The notes: generated by a model from the letters alone, not told the origin. 64,000 bases of DNA from Phycomyces nitens (GCA_022702545.1 JAHRBC010000008.1:1488001-1552000), one strand, 5' to 3'. Positions 34,111-46,700 are shown, counted from the first letter of the stretch. Translations and numbers: made by a program.

Positions 34111-35613
34111 TTTCTAAATATTTTTTTTAAAATAAAATAAAATAATAAGCATAAATAAATCCATATATATTAACATATATTTCTTTGAATACATAAACAT
34201 ACATTATAATTTGCAGTATAAGGTATAGTGTCAAATAAGAACAATAGTATTATATATATATATATATAAAAGACTGTATTTATATCTTTAAAAAATATAT
34301 CTGGAGTACAGTAAAAAAAAAAGAGTCTTGGGTACACAGTTTTCATAATCCCTTTATTCTCATAATTTATTAGGGCTTACTATAATCTAAAAATGCATAT
34401 GGATTCTTTTTTCCCGATTTTCCCTTTTTCTCTCTCTTTTTACTTTTTGCTTCCTTTATACTCTCTGGTAAGTACTTGAAAATTTTTCACGCAATTAAAG
34501 ATAATCTTTAACATCTTTTCAATTATCTAAAAGGTGTCCTATAGTCACTTTTATTCAAGCTTGCACAAGAAAAAGGTAAATGGGCGCACTATTTTTTATT
34601 GCTGTTGCTAATCAGTAATCTTCATCTTGTAGATTCAAAACAACTCCTTTCAATCGCAATGGCCAAAGATGACAATGATGAAGTCGAATGGACGGAATGT
34701 ACTTGGTATGTTCGAATATTTTATCACTATTAATACTAATATATTCTGTCTTTACTATCAGCCTTTTTATCAAAGAAAATTGCCGCGTTTTAACAAAGAC
34801 ATGGAATATCCAACAAACCAGTTTGTCTTGGTAAGTAATCAGTCATTCCTATTGCTTTTCTAACAGAAAAATATAGATATCTTTTCTATTACGCGTACAC
34901 CTTTTTTGATTGTTATATCATTATCTATCTTGAGATACTGTTTGGTATACCTGAAAATTCGGTCTCAAAGTCTTAGTTGTCTACTCTGTTTGAGCAACTA
35001 CTTTTCCAGTTATTCAAGATGATAGTCAATGAATCAGTCATTCTCTCTACCTGTGTTTCAAAAGGTAAAAAAAAATTAGTATCAATATAGCTATAGCCAT
35101 GAATCTAGACCAAATTACTAGGCTGTATATTATGAGAAAAATATTTTATCAATAAAAATCTATTCGTAAACTATTTTCCATGGCCTATTTATAAAGAAGT
35201 ATAAAATAATCCCCCAATTGAAAGTGTTTAAAGTGTCAAACAGATTAAACAACCAATAAATATACGTCCTTTAGAAAATAGGTGAATAGTTTGCAGAAAA
35301 TAGTCGAAAAGTTTGCATCTTGATCTATTAAAAAATAGATTTTTTTATTGATATTGAAAAAATAATTCATGTAACGTTTGACTAAAAAGAAATAAGATAA
35401 CACTTTCAGTTATAGTTCTGTACACTCTTGAGTTTAACAAGCCTACACGTCCAAAAGCAGAGCTTTATATCCACCAAATTACTTCATTATCTTATATGTG
35501 TTGTTTTTTATATATGCAAGATAACATTTCAATTTAATTCTAGAATTTGTTTTTTATTTCACTCAGAATTTTACATACTATCACATATGGGAATTGGGGG
35601 TATTTTTGCAGTG
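34111..35613. other. Element D right arm, possible gene 3 remnants
   Basis: Plus-strand donor-like GTAAG sites near 34470 and 34830 and short open stretches, e.g. from ATG 34659 (MAKDDNDEVEWTEC). This is the position expected for gene 3 in the reverse orientation. No complete frame could be built. A TA microsatellite lies at about 34251-34268. Confidence 0.35.
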
Positions 35614-36460
35614 TCCATGATCTGACCGTTAGGGTTAATGCCATGGAAGATGTCCTGCCGGAAAATACCCATTTGAAGGAGGCCCTATCTGCTGCTGAGG
35701 CCACCATTGCTCGGTTGTCCCAGGCCCAGCCTGACTTTTCCCAAGGTGCAGCTGCATCCAAGTATGCCCATACCTCCCCCAAGCCTTCTGCCACACAGTA
35801 CACCAATTTCCCCTCCTTGTCCCCTTCCCCATCTGCCCCAACCTCCTCCCAGAAGCCTAGCTATGCTTCTGCGGCTGCCAAGTCCTCCCCCAAGCCCAGG
35901 CGTAAAGCCCCTACTGCCAAGGCCATTGCTGCAGTTGTGCGTGGCATGACCACCCGTGAGAACGAAGACCCTGGTTTCCAGGTTGTCTATGTTCCAAACG
36001 CCATCCATCTCCCCATCAGTGCCCAGCGCCAACGTCTTCAAAAGCTGAAGATTGACAATGCCTGTGTGTTGGATCTCCACTACCCTGACCGCAAGGTTAT
36101 GGGTATGTTGGTCCACAATGAGTATGCGCCTGAGCTTACAGCCATTCTGGCTAGTTATGGAGTGGAGACACTCACAAACTTTGACCCCCTGGACCCTGTC
36201 CACCTCCGTGACCCTGCCCTTGCCACCCTTTCCCCCAAGGACTATGCCTCTAAGGCACTCCACGTTCACAATGAATGTATGCTTCGAGCCATTGGGTTCA
36301 TCTGTGCCCCCGTCAAGTTTGCCGTTGCCTGTTCCTGCTGTGAACAGGGCTGGATTAGTGAAGAGCAGTTGCTCGAAATCCTCCCCCCTCGCTGCACCCA
36401 ACCCAACCCTGATCTCTCCATCCACACTGCCAGCACTCCCTCCCACTCCTTTTCCGACCT

Positions 36461-36532
36461 ATGAATCCAGTAACAATCTCGTTATGGAATGCGAATGGGC
36501 TCACCAAACAAACCCTACCTTCAATCCTTCAC
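36461..36532 (+). pseudogene. LINE2 ORF2, first 24 codons only
   Basis: MNPVTISLWNANGLTKQTLP continues to PSILH and is then cut by E1. It matches the start of LINE1 ORF2. No continuation of LINE2 is found after E1. Confidence 0.88.
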
Positions 36533-36970
36533 CACTACGGCAGAAAAAACGGTAGCTAACTACTGTTTTGGTAGCATTACTACCATTTTTTCCCACCAAA
36601 AAAAACGGTAGTAAAGACTCTGTATAAGGCGATTTCAGTAGCTGTTACCATTTTTTTAGTGCAAAAAAAAAGGGTAGTTATGAGGCAGGAATAGGCACAG
36701 CTACCGTTTTTTATCCAACCAAAATTGTTTCTTTATATACTATAGCCTCTCTTTTATATTACTTTATATACTAGCACCCATTCTTTTTTTACTGCCATTT
36801 ATTTGAAATAATGGTTTATTTTTTATTATAATTTCAATTTATTTCAAATAATATTAAAATATATATAATAATAATATAGAAACATACCAAAAGCAAATAC
36901 TATTTAATATTATAAAATGTATATGGTACAAACCTTTTACTCAATCTATACACGATGCCAACAACATGTT
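36533..36970. mobile_element. CACTA family E, copy E1, left arm
   Basis: Starts CACTACGGCAGAAAAAACGG. It matches the E2 left arm (60842-61280) with mostly C/T and G/A differences at CpG. Rich in ACGGTAG and its inverse, making several hairpins. The match stops at ACAACATGTT, where F1 begins. Confidence 0.9.
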
Positions 36971-37452
36971 CACTGGAAAAACGGGCTTGATTACCAGTGC
37001 GGAAAGATAAGTAAACAATAGTGTAATTACCTGAATTATGATAGACTCTACATATAATTCCGCTTGAGAACAATCTGGTCTTAGCTGCTAGCAGTATGTC
37101 GTGATAATTGCTAGCATAATTATTGAAAGAGGTGCTGCAGCTGAGGTCCAGTAGCACTTTTGGCGGGTATATCTAATTAGGTTATGGGGGATTAAGCATT
37201 TAAATGTGCAGTTCCGTTTTGAAAGAATCTATTTTGAGAGAATAACACTGTAGTATTTTACATCTTTACTACACTTTTTTCATTCTCATAGTGTAGTATT
37301 TAATCTTCTTTATTCTTTTTGACCAATAATATATCACCCATTATTTGATTTCCCATTTATAATTGATTGGTAATGTTTTACGTTTTTATTTTTATTGGAA
37401 AGAATAGAATGTTTCTAGGTTTAGGGTTTACTATTACGCCTATTCCTATGGC

Positions 37453-38186
37453 CTAGCCGTTTCTACCCAGTTGCCTGCTGCTATTTGGATGGAATATTTT
37501 TCTACATAAAAAATACCTGCAAAAATATGAATATCCAGTGATTTTTTGGGCTGCGGGAGTGTTCTGTAAAAGATAAAAGAAGTGTTAATGATATGGGGTA
37601 CAAAGAGAAGAATTTTGTGTGTCAAAAGATACTTACATTGCAAGAGATGGGCAAGAGTGCGCAAAGGGGACTTGAATTGTAAGGCTGGATGGGCTGTGTG
37701 GTGGGTTTTACTATAAAAAAGAGAATAAAAATTAATATGGGTGAACAGAGTGATGATATATTTAATTTACATACCAGGAGCCAAATGGGTTATCAAAGTA
37801 GGGGGCATGGTGTGCAAAGGAAGCCCAAGTGAGTCTATAAAACACATAATAATTATTAATAAATAGTCTGAATAATATTTTAGATAAGTAAAAAGAGATT
37901 TATAAAGAATATTACCTTTATGATTACAATCGCGAATGATGGAGGAGGCCGATGGCGTGAATAGAAAGGGCAGTCTACAATGGAATAGAGTCAGAGAGGG
38001 AACAAGTATGATTGAAAGAAAAAAATTTACCTGGTGCCGATGGCATCCTTACATAAGTTGTTTGGCCAATCTAAGAGAGAAAGTGAAAATAATTTTTATC
38101 ATGATGATGGTACCAGTGAATGCGGCCAGTGAGTATTTGTCTAGATGGTCATTGTGGAAAGGATGAGTTGGAATGGGAGCGCACAT
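37453..38186 (-). CDS. Gene 3 of F1: small six-exon gene, about 138 aa
   Basis: Minus-strand coding exons: 38114-38186 (73 nt), 38031-38070 (40), 37916-37974 (59), 37775-37834 (60), 37637-37710 (74) and 37453-37563 (111), total 417 nt with one continuous frame and consistent phases. All introns have GT and AG, about 43-81 bp. The ATG at 38186 directly follows an acceptor, and an untranslated first exon near 38231-38350 is likely. The product is rich in Pro, Leu and Thr with a few Cys (SSPLCALLPISCN). I recognise no domain. Exon 5 has the same length, phase and several identical residues in element C. It lies head to head with gene 2, sharing the region 38350-38622. Function unknown. Confidence 0.65.
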
Positions 38187-38350
38187 CTATGAAATGAGAT
38201 TAATTTGTGTGTATAAAGAGGTATAAAAAATGTCTTACCAGAGAAAGGCGCCAATATCAAAAAAGCAAACAAAAGGAAAAATAAAGGGAACCAAAGAAAA
38301 AGGAGAGAGTCTGAACTTTTTTCACCTTTGAAGCATGCTGCGGAAAGCAT

Positions 38351-38622
38351 GATGGATTGAGCCCAAAAACAATATCAAGGCCGATTTGCATCTCAGTGCT
38401 TCAAGACAATAGAGGAACATCTTTATAGTCATTCAAAATGTCTATATATAACGGCCTTTTTGATATTCAACCTCTCTTACCTTTACACACACACACACAC
38501 ACACACACACTTACTTACTCACTCACCCAAACAGTTTTTGTACGTATATTATATTTATTTTTATTTTAATTGAACAAAAACTAATAATTATAATCGAAAT
38601 ATACTTTATCATATTCTAGAAA
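38351..38622. promoter_or_regulatory. Divergent promoter between gene 3 and gene 2 of F1
   Basis: Minus-strand TATAAAG at 38427-38421 faces gene 3; plus-strand TATATATAAC at 38443-38452 faces gene 2. An (AC)13 microsatellite lies at 38485-38510, followed by TTAC/TCAC repeats. F2 has the same layout with (AC)15 at 42321-42350. Confidence 0.55.
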
Positions 38623-39788
38623 ATGGTTAACCAAAGAAGAACAATTGCTCCTCGTCCCACTCCTGTTGGTCCTACTTCTGCTCCTGCTCCTGACATGGAA
38701 CAGATTATGGCAAAGCTTTCCGAGATGGAAGGCAAAATGACAAACGTCGAAGTGCAAGTGGGGTTTGTAAAGGCTCAACTCAACGTTGTTGTGGCTGGTA
38801 ATGCTTCAGCCATTAGAGCAATTGGTGCATTGGGTAGTGCCCATAACACTGCTCTTGTCAACTCTCCTGCCATTCCTGTTGCACCTGTTGCTCTTCTACC
38901 AGTTGTGCCAACCAAGCAGACAAACAACGATGTCTATGTAAGTAGCAAATTATATAGTATGTTATCAATTCATTATCTCATATACTGTGTCAGACGGCGA
39001 TTCGCAAATATATGTGGAAGCCAAAGTTTTCATTGAGAATAACTGCAGAGATCTTGGCAAACAATAACAAGCCAAGGTGGAATACAGACATTCCTTTCAA
39101 CCAAAGTCCAAACAAGGAGTTAGTTGTTAGGATTCTCAACTACTTGGAGCCCAAGTTTGAGAGCAAGGGAATGAGGAGAAGTGACTTGCACAAGAATCTT
39201 CACACCAACTTCAGGAGCCAAAGTTCCAAAGACAAGAAGTCTTCTTTGGCAAAAGCTGCCGTGAACACTCGTTCAAGAAGGGCAAACCGTGCAGGCGAGG
39301 TAAGATATACTTTAAATAACTAATAAATATTTAATATCAAAGAAGCAGTATTAACTGAGAATTTTAGAGCCATTCTTGGCGCTTGAATGCCTACCTTGAC
39401 AATGAGGATGCAATCAATGAGATGATGGGCAAAGATTGTGCCAACATGATCATAAGGGAGGCAATGTCCAAGGGTGAATCTGATGTAGAGACATCTGAAA
39501 GTGGCACCAAACGTGTCATCCGTACTGTTAGCCCAGGATGGAGAAGTGATGAGATAAATAATAATAAGGCAATAACTGGGTTACGTGTCTGAATTGTTAT
39601 ATAAAATATTAATACTTGTATTTCAGTTTAATAGACTCATCACTATTGTTGACTCTCATGTCCTTGATGGAATGGGTTTGCATTCCCATCAATTCTTGCC
39701 TTGGGTTTTTAAGAGTGTGTCAAACTCAGCGGCCCCAAATGACGTGGTTTCCCGCCTCCCACAGTGGGCTTTTAGAAACGATGTATAA
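38623..39788 (+). pseudogene. Gene 2 of F1, splice donor lost
   Basis: Exons 38623-38937, 38994-39299 (306 nt), 39368-39553 and 39627-39788, as in F2. The product starts MVNQRRTIAPRP and has a heptad stretch (MEQIMAKLSEMEGKMTNVE), WKPKFSLR, NNNKPRWNT, LNYLEPKF, SRRAN, SPGWRSDE and LPQWAFRNDV. The third donor reads GAGATAAAT where F2 has GAGGTAAAT, so correct splicing of intron 3 is unlikely. Several replacement changes against F2 (SSR to SLR, SEGE to SKGE, RPGW to SPGW) suggest decay. Confidence 0.8.
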
Positions 39789-39906
39789 ATAAAGTTGTTG
39801 TTTATATTTTCTCACCCACTTCCCCAAGAACGTAATACCGTCAATATATATAAAGTATATTTTTGGTGCCTTAATTTTGGTTATCTTTAAAAGAAGAAGA
39901 TATTTT

Positions 39907-40802
39907 TTATTTTATATTAGGCACAGATTTTTTTGGAAGAGGGATGACAAGCATCATTCTCTTATTAGTTCGAGTGATGTGCTCTCCAATGGCAACTTCT
40001 AACAAAATCCTGTGTACTGGCAAGATGCTGTTATGATCAGGCATGGAATATTCATTTTTGCAAACCTCAACACCTTCATCCTCACGCGATCTGTTAGAGG
40101 TTGTTGCAAACCATCTAACAAATGCGAATACATGTTGATTTTCATGAACCATGCGAGTCCAGTGGTTGGTACTAGTTGATGGCGGCGTGAACTTATGAAT
40201 AAAGAGATATTGGATCTGGCCAGTATATGCGTTTACTGTCTGATCATTACTACCAACATATAACGCCTGTATATAGGATCCATGGTTGCCTAATCCATTT
40301 GCTCCACGGTAGACTTGGCCAAGTAGATCAATCGACTTCAACTTCGTTATTTGATCGTCTACAAATGAGAACCAAGAAGAAGCTTCCTGATAGCTGGTGA
40401 GTTTGGCGATGCCATATTGCTCTCTGTAGTAACTCAACAAATGAGGATAGTCTACATCCCCCATTGACGTTGTCTTTCCAAGTTGCAGAGGAAAGGCCGA
40501 GGAAGGAAGAGGTTCATTGCCATTAACAGAGATCTCTGGATTCAAGGAAGAGTCCAAGAAGTGCTGCAAGTTGAATCGGCGTTGGGTGTCTGGTACAGTG
40601 GCAGGTGAAAGGGTGGGTGAGGAGACAAGCTTGGCAAAGACAGAAGAGAATGGGATTTTACTGGAGTATCCAAGGACTGCTTGCACATAATCAGCCTTGT
40701 ACGATTCTTCAACAAAATTCCTCATATACGTTGCCTCAAAACTATCCTTTCTGTTAGTGCTCACGTTCTTTAGCAAACCATTGTATCGCTCGAACCCAAA
40801 GA
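39907..40802 (-). pseudogene. F1 transposase, C-terminal fragment
   Basis: From FGFERYNGLLKNVSTN down to the end, matching the C-terminus of F2. The C-terminal end differs because a T-run near 39930 is one base shorter than in F2, giving KKSVPNIK. The open frame continues into the F2 terminus, so its first ~60 residues are junk encoded by the F2 left end. Confidence 0.88.
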
Positions 40803-41285
40803 CACTGGAAAAACGGGCTTGATTACCAGTGCGGAAAGATAAGTAAACAATAGTGTAATTACCTGAATTATGATAGACTCTACATATAATTCCGCTTGAG
40901 AACAACCTGGTCTTAGCTGCTAGCAGTATGTCGTGATAATTGCTAGCATAATTATTGAAAGAGGTGCTGCAGCTGAGGTCCAGTAGCACTTTCGGCGGGT
41001 ATATCTAATTAGGTTATGGGGGGATTAAGCATTTAAATGTGCGGTTCCGTTTTGAAAGAATCTATTTTGAGAGAATAACACTGTAGTATTTTACATCTTT
41101 ACTACACTTTTTTCATCCTCATAGTGTAGTATTTAATCTTCTTTATTCTTTTTGACCAATAATATATCACCCATTATTTGATTTCCCATTTATAATTGAT
41201 TGGTAATGTTTTACGTTTTTATTTTTATTAGAAAGAATAGAATGTTTCTAGGTTTAGGGTCTACTATTACGCCTATTCCTATGGC

Positions 41286-42022
41286 CTAGCCGTTTCTACC
41301 CGGTTGCCTGCTGCTATTTGGATGGAATATTTTTCTACATAAAAAATACCTGCAAAAATATGAATATCCAGTGATTTTTTGGGCTGCGGGAGTGTTCTGT
41401 AAAAGATAAAAGAAGTGTTAATGATATGGGGTACAAAGAGAAAATTTTTGTGTGTCAAAAGATACTTACATTGCAAGAGATGGGCAAGAGTGCGCAAAGG
41501 GGACTTGAATTGTAAGGCTGGATGGGCTGTGTGGCGGGTTTTACTATAAAAAAGAGAATAAAAATTAATATGGGTGAACAGAGTGATGATATATTTAATT
41601 TACATACCAGGAGCCAAATGGGTTATCAAAGTAGGGGGCATGGTGTGCAAAGGAAGCCCAAGTGAGCCTATAAAACACATAATAATAATTATTAATAAAT
41701 AGTCTGAATAATATTTTGGATAAGCAAAAAGAGATTTATAAAGAATATTACCTTTATGATTACAATCGCGAATGATGGAGGAGGCCGATGGCGTGAATAG
41801 AAAGGGCAGTCTACAATGGAATAGAGTCAGAGAGGGAACAAGTATGATTGAAAGAAAAAAATTTACCTGGTGCCGATGGCATCCTTACATAAGTTGTTTG
41901 GCCAATCTAAGAGAGAAAGTGAAAATAATTTTTATCATGATGATGGTACCAGTGAATGCGGCCAGTGAGTATTTGTCTAGATGGCCATTGTGGAAAGGAT
42001 GAGTTGGAATGGGAGCGCACAT
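41286..42022 (-). CDS. Gene 3 of F2
   Basis: Same six-exon structure as in F1, from the ATG at 42022 to the stop at 41286. Sparse differences, e.g. the first codon of exon 4 changes Asp to Gly. Splice signals are unchanged. Confidence 0.6.
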
Positions 42023-42317
42023 CTATGAAAAGAGATTAATTTGTGTGTATAAAGAGGTATAAAAAATGTCTTACCAGAGAAAGGCGCCGATATCAAAAAA
42101 GCAAACAAAAGGAAAAATAAAGGGAACCAAAGAAAAAGGAGAGAGTCTGAAATTTTTTTCACCTTTGAAGCATGCTGCGGAAAGCATGATGGATTGAGCC
42201 CAAAAACAATATCAAGGCCGATTTGCATCTCAGTGCTTCAAGACAATAGAGGAACATCTTTATAGTCATTCAAAATGCCTATATATAACGGCCTTTTGAT
42301 ATTCAACCTCTCTTACC

Positions 42318-42352
<35 letters not shown>

Positions 42353-42462
42353 ACTTACTCACTCACCCAAACAGTTTTTGTACGTATATTATATTTATTT
42401 TTATTTCAATTGAACAAAAACTAATAATTATAATCGAAATATACTTTATCATATTCTAGAAA

Positions 42463-43628
42463 ATGGTTAACCAAAGAAGAACAATTGCTCCTCGTCCCAC
42501 TCCTGCTGGTCCTACTTCTGCTCCTGCTCCTGACATGGAACAGATTATGGCAAAGCTTTCCGAGATGGAAGGCAAAATGACAAACGTCGAAGTGCAAGTG
42601 GGGTCTGTAAAGGCTCAACTCAACGTTGTTGTGGCTGGTAATGCTTCAGCCATTAGAGCAATTGGTGCATTGGGTAGTGCCCATAACACTGCTCTTGTCA
42701 ACTCTCCTGCCATTCCTGTTGCACCTGTTGCTCTTCTACCAGTTGTGCCAACCAAGCAGACAAACAACGATGTCTATGTAAGTAGCAAATTATATAGTAT
42801 GTTATCAATTCATTATCTCATATACTGTGTCAGACGGCGATTCGCAAATATATGTGGAAGCCAAAGTTTTCGTCGAGAATAACTGCAGAGATCTTGGCAA
42901 ACAATAACAAGCCAAGGTGGAATACAGACATTCCTTTCAACCAAAGTCCAAACAAGGAGTTAGTTGTTAGGATTCTCAACTACTTGGAGCCCAAGTTTGA
43001 GAGCAAGGGAATGAGGAGAAGTGACTTGCACAAGAATCTTCACACCAACTTCAGGAGCCAAAGTTCCAAAGACAAGAAGTCTTCTTCGGCAAAAGCTGCC
43101 GTGAACACTCGTTCAAGAAGGGCAAACCGTGCAGGCGAGGTAAGATATACTTTAAATAACTAATAAATATTTAATATCAAAGAAGCAGTATTAACTGAGA
43201 ATTTTAGAGCCATTCTCGGCGCTTGAATGCCTACCTTGACAATGAGGACGCAATCAATGAGATGATGGGCAAAGATTGTGCCAACATGATCATAAGGGAG
43301 GCAATGTCCGAGGGTGAATCTGATGTAGAGACATCTGAAAGTGGCACCAAACGTGTCATCCGTACTGTTCGCCCAGGATGGAGAAGTGATGAGGTAAATA
43401 ATAATAAGGCAATAACTGGGTTACGTGTCTGAATTGTTATATAAAATATTAATACTTGTATTTCAGTTTAATAGACTCATCACTATTGTTGACTCTCATG
43501 TCCTTGATGGAATGGGTTTGCATTCCCATCAATTCTTGCCTCGGGTTTTTAAGAGTGTGTCAAACTCAGCGGCCCCAAATGACGTGGTTTCCCGCCTCCC
43601 ACAGTGGGCTTTTAGAAACGATGTATAA
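42463..43628 (+). CDS. Gene 2 of F2, intact
   Basis: Exons 42463-42777 (315 nt), 42834-43139 (306 nt), 43208-43393 (186 nt) and 43467-43628 (162 nt), total 969 nt, 322 aa. Good donors GTAAGT, GTAAGA, GTAAAT and GTAATA-like. N-terminal Pro/Ala-rich region with a coiled coil; exon 2 block TAIRKYMWKPKFSSRI, NNNKPRWNTDIPFNQSPNKE, MRRSDLHKNLHTNFRSQ, basic SRRAN. Exon 3 is acidic then VRPGWRSDE; exon 4 ends LPQWAFRNDV. Lies between the divergent promoter and the convergent transposase. Role unknown; see the C2 copy. Confidence 0.85.
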
Positions 43629-43756
43629 ATAAAGTTGTTGTTTATATTTTCTCACCCACTTCCCCAAGAACGTAATACCGTCAATATATATAAAGTATAT
43701 TTTTGGTGCCTTAATTTTGGTTATCTTTAAAAGAAGAAGATATTTTTTATTTTATA

Positions 43757-46700
43757 TTAGGCACAGATTTTTTTTGGAAGAGGGATGACAAGCATCATTC
43801 TCTTATTAGTTCGAGTGATGTGCTCTCCAATGGCAACTTCTAACAAAATCCTGTGTACTGGCAAGATGCTGTTATGATCAGGCATGGAATATTCATTTTT
43901 GCAAACCTCAACACCTTCATCCTCACACGATCTGTTAGAGGTTGTTGCAAACCATCTAACAAATGCGAATACATGTTGATTTTCATGAACCATGCGAGTC
44001 CAGTGGTTGGTACTAGTTGATGGCGGCGTGAACTTATGAATAAAGAGATATTGGATCTGGCCGGTATATGCGTTTACTATCTGATCATTACTACCAACAT
44101 ATAACGCCTGTATATAGGATCCATGGTTGCCTAATCCATTTGCTCCACGGTAGACTTGGCCAAGTAGATCGATCAACTTCAACTTCGTTATTTGATCGTC
44201 TACAAATGAGAACCGAGAAGAAGCTTTCTGATAGCTGGTGAGTTCAGCGATGCCATATTGCTCTCTGTAGTAACTCAACAAATGAGGATAGTCTACATCC
44301 CCCATTGACGTTGTCTTTCTAAGTTGCAGAGGAAAGGCCGAGGAAGGAAGAGGTTCATTGCCATTAACAGAGATCTCTGGATTCAAGGAAGAGTCCAAGA
44401 AGTGCTGCAAGTTGAATCGGCGTTGGGTGTCTGGTACAGTGGCAGGTGAAAGGGTGGGTGAGGAGACGAGCTTGGCAAAGACAGAAGAGAATGGGATTTT
44501 ACTGGAGTATCCAAGGACTGCTTGCACATAATCGGCCTTGTACGATTCTTCAACAAAATTCCTCATATACGTTGCCTCAAAACTATCCTTTCTGTTAGTG
44601 CTCACGTTCTTTAGCAAACCATTGTATCGCTCGAACCCAAAGAGCCAATAGCCATACACTGGTCCAAAATCACGAATGGTCTCGCGAAGATGGAGGTGCA
44701 GATGCATATTGCAGGTGAGGACACTAGGAGGGTAAAGACGCTCGCACTTTTGACAGAATTTCTCTAGGTAGTCATGGGCATCGTCAAGTTCTTCAAATGA
44801 TAGGGATGGCTTTACAAGGAGACGGCAGGCATCGACAAAGTCCATCCAGTTTCTGAACTTGTCATTGTTGAGAACATCTTTCAGCAAGACGGGAGAGTAC
44901 GCCAGCACCCAGGACTTCCATTCGTCAGCTTTCATAAATGAAAACCCTTTTCCAATTTTCGCTGTCAATGAACTGTACGAGGCTGGGAGAGTCATTTTCT
45001 TGGCGATTTGCTGCATGTCGTTCAGTTGTCCACTATTGATATCACCACCAGCAATCCACTTTTCCATCATTCTCTTTGCCGTGCCCAGAAAGAGATTGTG
45101 CATGGGATCAATGATCGTTCCACGTACTAGATCAAAGTATCCAAGGCGATGCAGCTGCGACCATCGAACACCATTTTCGATCTCCAGCTGATGCCTTTCT
45201 GAGGGTGTACTAGCACTCTTCCACACCTCAGCATGCACCCTGTTTTCGACACCATGACGAATAGACCACTCCAGATAGTTGAAACCACGAAAGTCCACAC
45301 TGCTTGTCCCAGCAAGACGACTGAATTGACGACTGCATTTATAGCAGGCGTTGGTGCTATTGTGGGATGTGAATCCGCTCGTTTTCCTGGCTGCTGGGAT
45401 ATCACATGCCACCATTAGGAGTGCAGCACGGACGGTTGCTCCAGATCAATACTCAAAGGTTGGAGTTGTCATTCCAACGTACAACTGCTCAAGGTCATCC
45501 ACCAAAGGCTTGAGATAGCTGTTGATCTCATACGACTTGGGCTCCTTTGGTCCAGGCATTAGCCCAACCAAGACGACGTTCTCTGGCTTGAACCTTTCAT
45601 CTCTGGGCAAGTTGTTGATTGCCAAATATATGGCACCAGAGGAGTGGGTGACACCATCGAAGGGCTGAAACCAGTCGATGTTGAGAGTCAACAGAAGAGA
45701 ACGAGGGCGGGCAACAAATGAAAGACCATCACTGTCTTTCAACTCCTTCCACATCTTGCCATCGTAAACGTCACACATGGTGTCTGCCACCTTCAGCTCG
45801 TCGTTCCAGAGGCCGATCTTCTGCTCGAAACCAGGACGAAGAAAGAGAACCTTGAGTGCATCTTTGACGGACTGATACACAAAGATTTTCTTTGGAACCA
45901 TGGCACCAGACGTCGACTTCTTTCTCAGCTCACAGTTACAAGTTATGTTTGCGCCTATTTTCACAGAGCTACACAAGGGAGGAACGGAAATAGATTCTTC
46001 GTAGATCTGGTGGCAATCTGGGCAAGAAACGAATCGTTTGATATCTTTGGTGATATTGCTAAAACCCGTCATCTTCTGAAGACCAGCAAGACTTGTTGGT
46101 AGCTGAAAGTCTTGTTCATAAACCATCAAGAGCTCATTGACAAACTGGATCAATACAACTGCGCCCTTGTTGACTGCATAATGGGATGCAAAAAGAACAA
46201 CGAAAATGGCAATAGCCCTATGCACTGGATTTTCGGGCATACCAGGAGCACCAAAGGGTTCTGTTTTAAAAAAGGAAAATTATTAACACTCAATTTCGGC
46301 ATGCTTCTTTATGATAGTTATTCAATACTGACCTTCGCCGTTGAACTCCTCAACATCAATCTCCTCGACATCACTCTCTTCATTGTTGCCATTGTCGCTG
46401 TCATTGGCAATCTCGGTGTCATCGCCATTGACCTCATTGTCAGCCAAATCATCGTCAGACATCGGGACGGAATCCAAAAAAGGTAGGTTGGCCTGACCGC
46501 CCATTGTTTCCATGGATTCAGATTCAAACATCGGGATTGCTACAAATATGGAATAGATTAGTTTATTGCCCTTAAACTGGTTTTCAAATAAATATTTTTT
46601 ACCCTCAACATCAACATCCATAATGACACTTTGTGTGCCTGAGGTTCAATTAAAGAATAATGGTTATTATTGCGCAGTAAATACAAAATTAATACATACT

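Larger units (their letters stand above)
28958..35613. mobile_element. CACTA element D, complete, inserted in LINE2 ORF1
   Basis: Left end CACTGCAAAAATACCCCCGA; the right end is its inverted complement ending GCAGTG at 35613, and the repeat extends to about 30 bp (GATTCCCATATG). Target duplication TCC at 28955-28957 and 35614-35616. Length 6656 bp. Its orientation is opposite to the other copies: transposase on +, gene 2 on -. Confidence 0.96.
28303..36464 (+). pseudogene. LINE2 ORF1, split by element D
   Basis: Segments 28303-28957 and 35617-36464 join in frame (1503 nt, 500 aa) when D and one TCC copy are removed: DLWTLV continues as HDLTVRVNAMEDVL. N-terminal residues are Pro/Ser-rich. 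A Cys-rich patch, LTCSRCQNTGKM...FKCCCGAHYN, resembles a nucleic-acid-binding knuckle. The junction region is a heptad-rich coiled coil (LTVRVNAMEDVLPENTHLKE). The C-terminal third is shared with LINE1. The start could also be the Met near 28552. It ends in ATGA overlapping ORF2. The role would be a gag-like RNA-binding protein. No stop codon is seen outside the insertion. Confidence 0.85.

Noticed and set aside
35685..36446. Minus-strand open frame of 253 codons
   Set aside because: Antisense to LINE2 ORF1, which is confirmed by the LINE1 copy and the in-frame joint across D.
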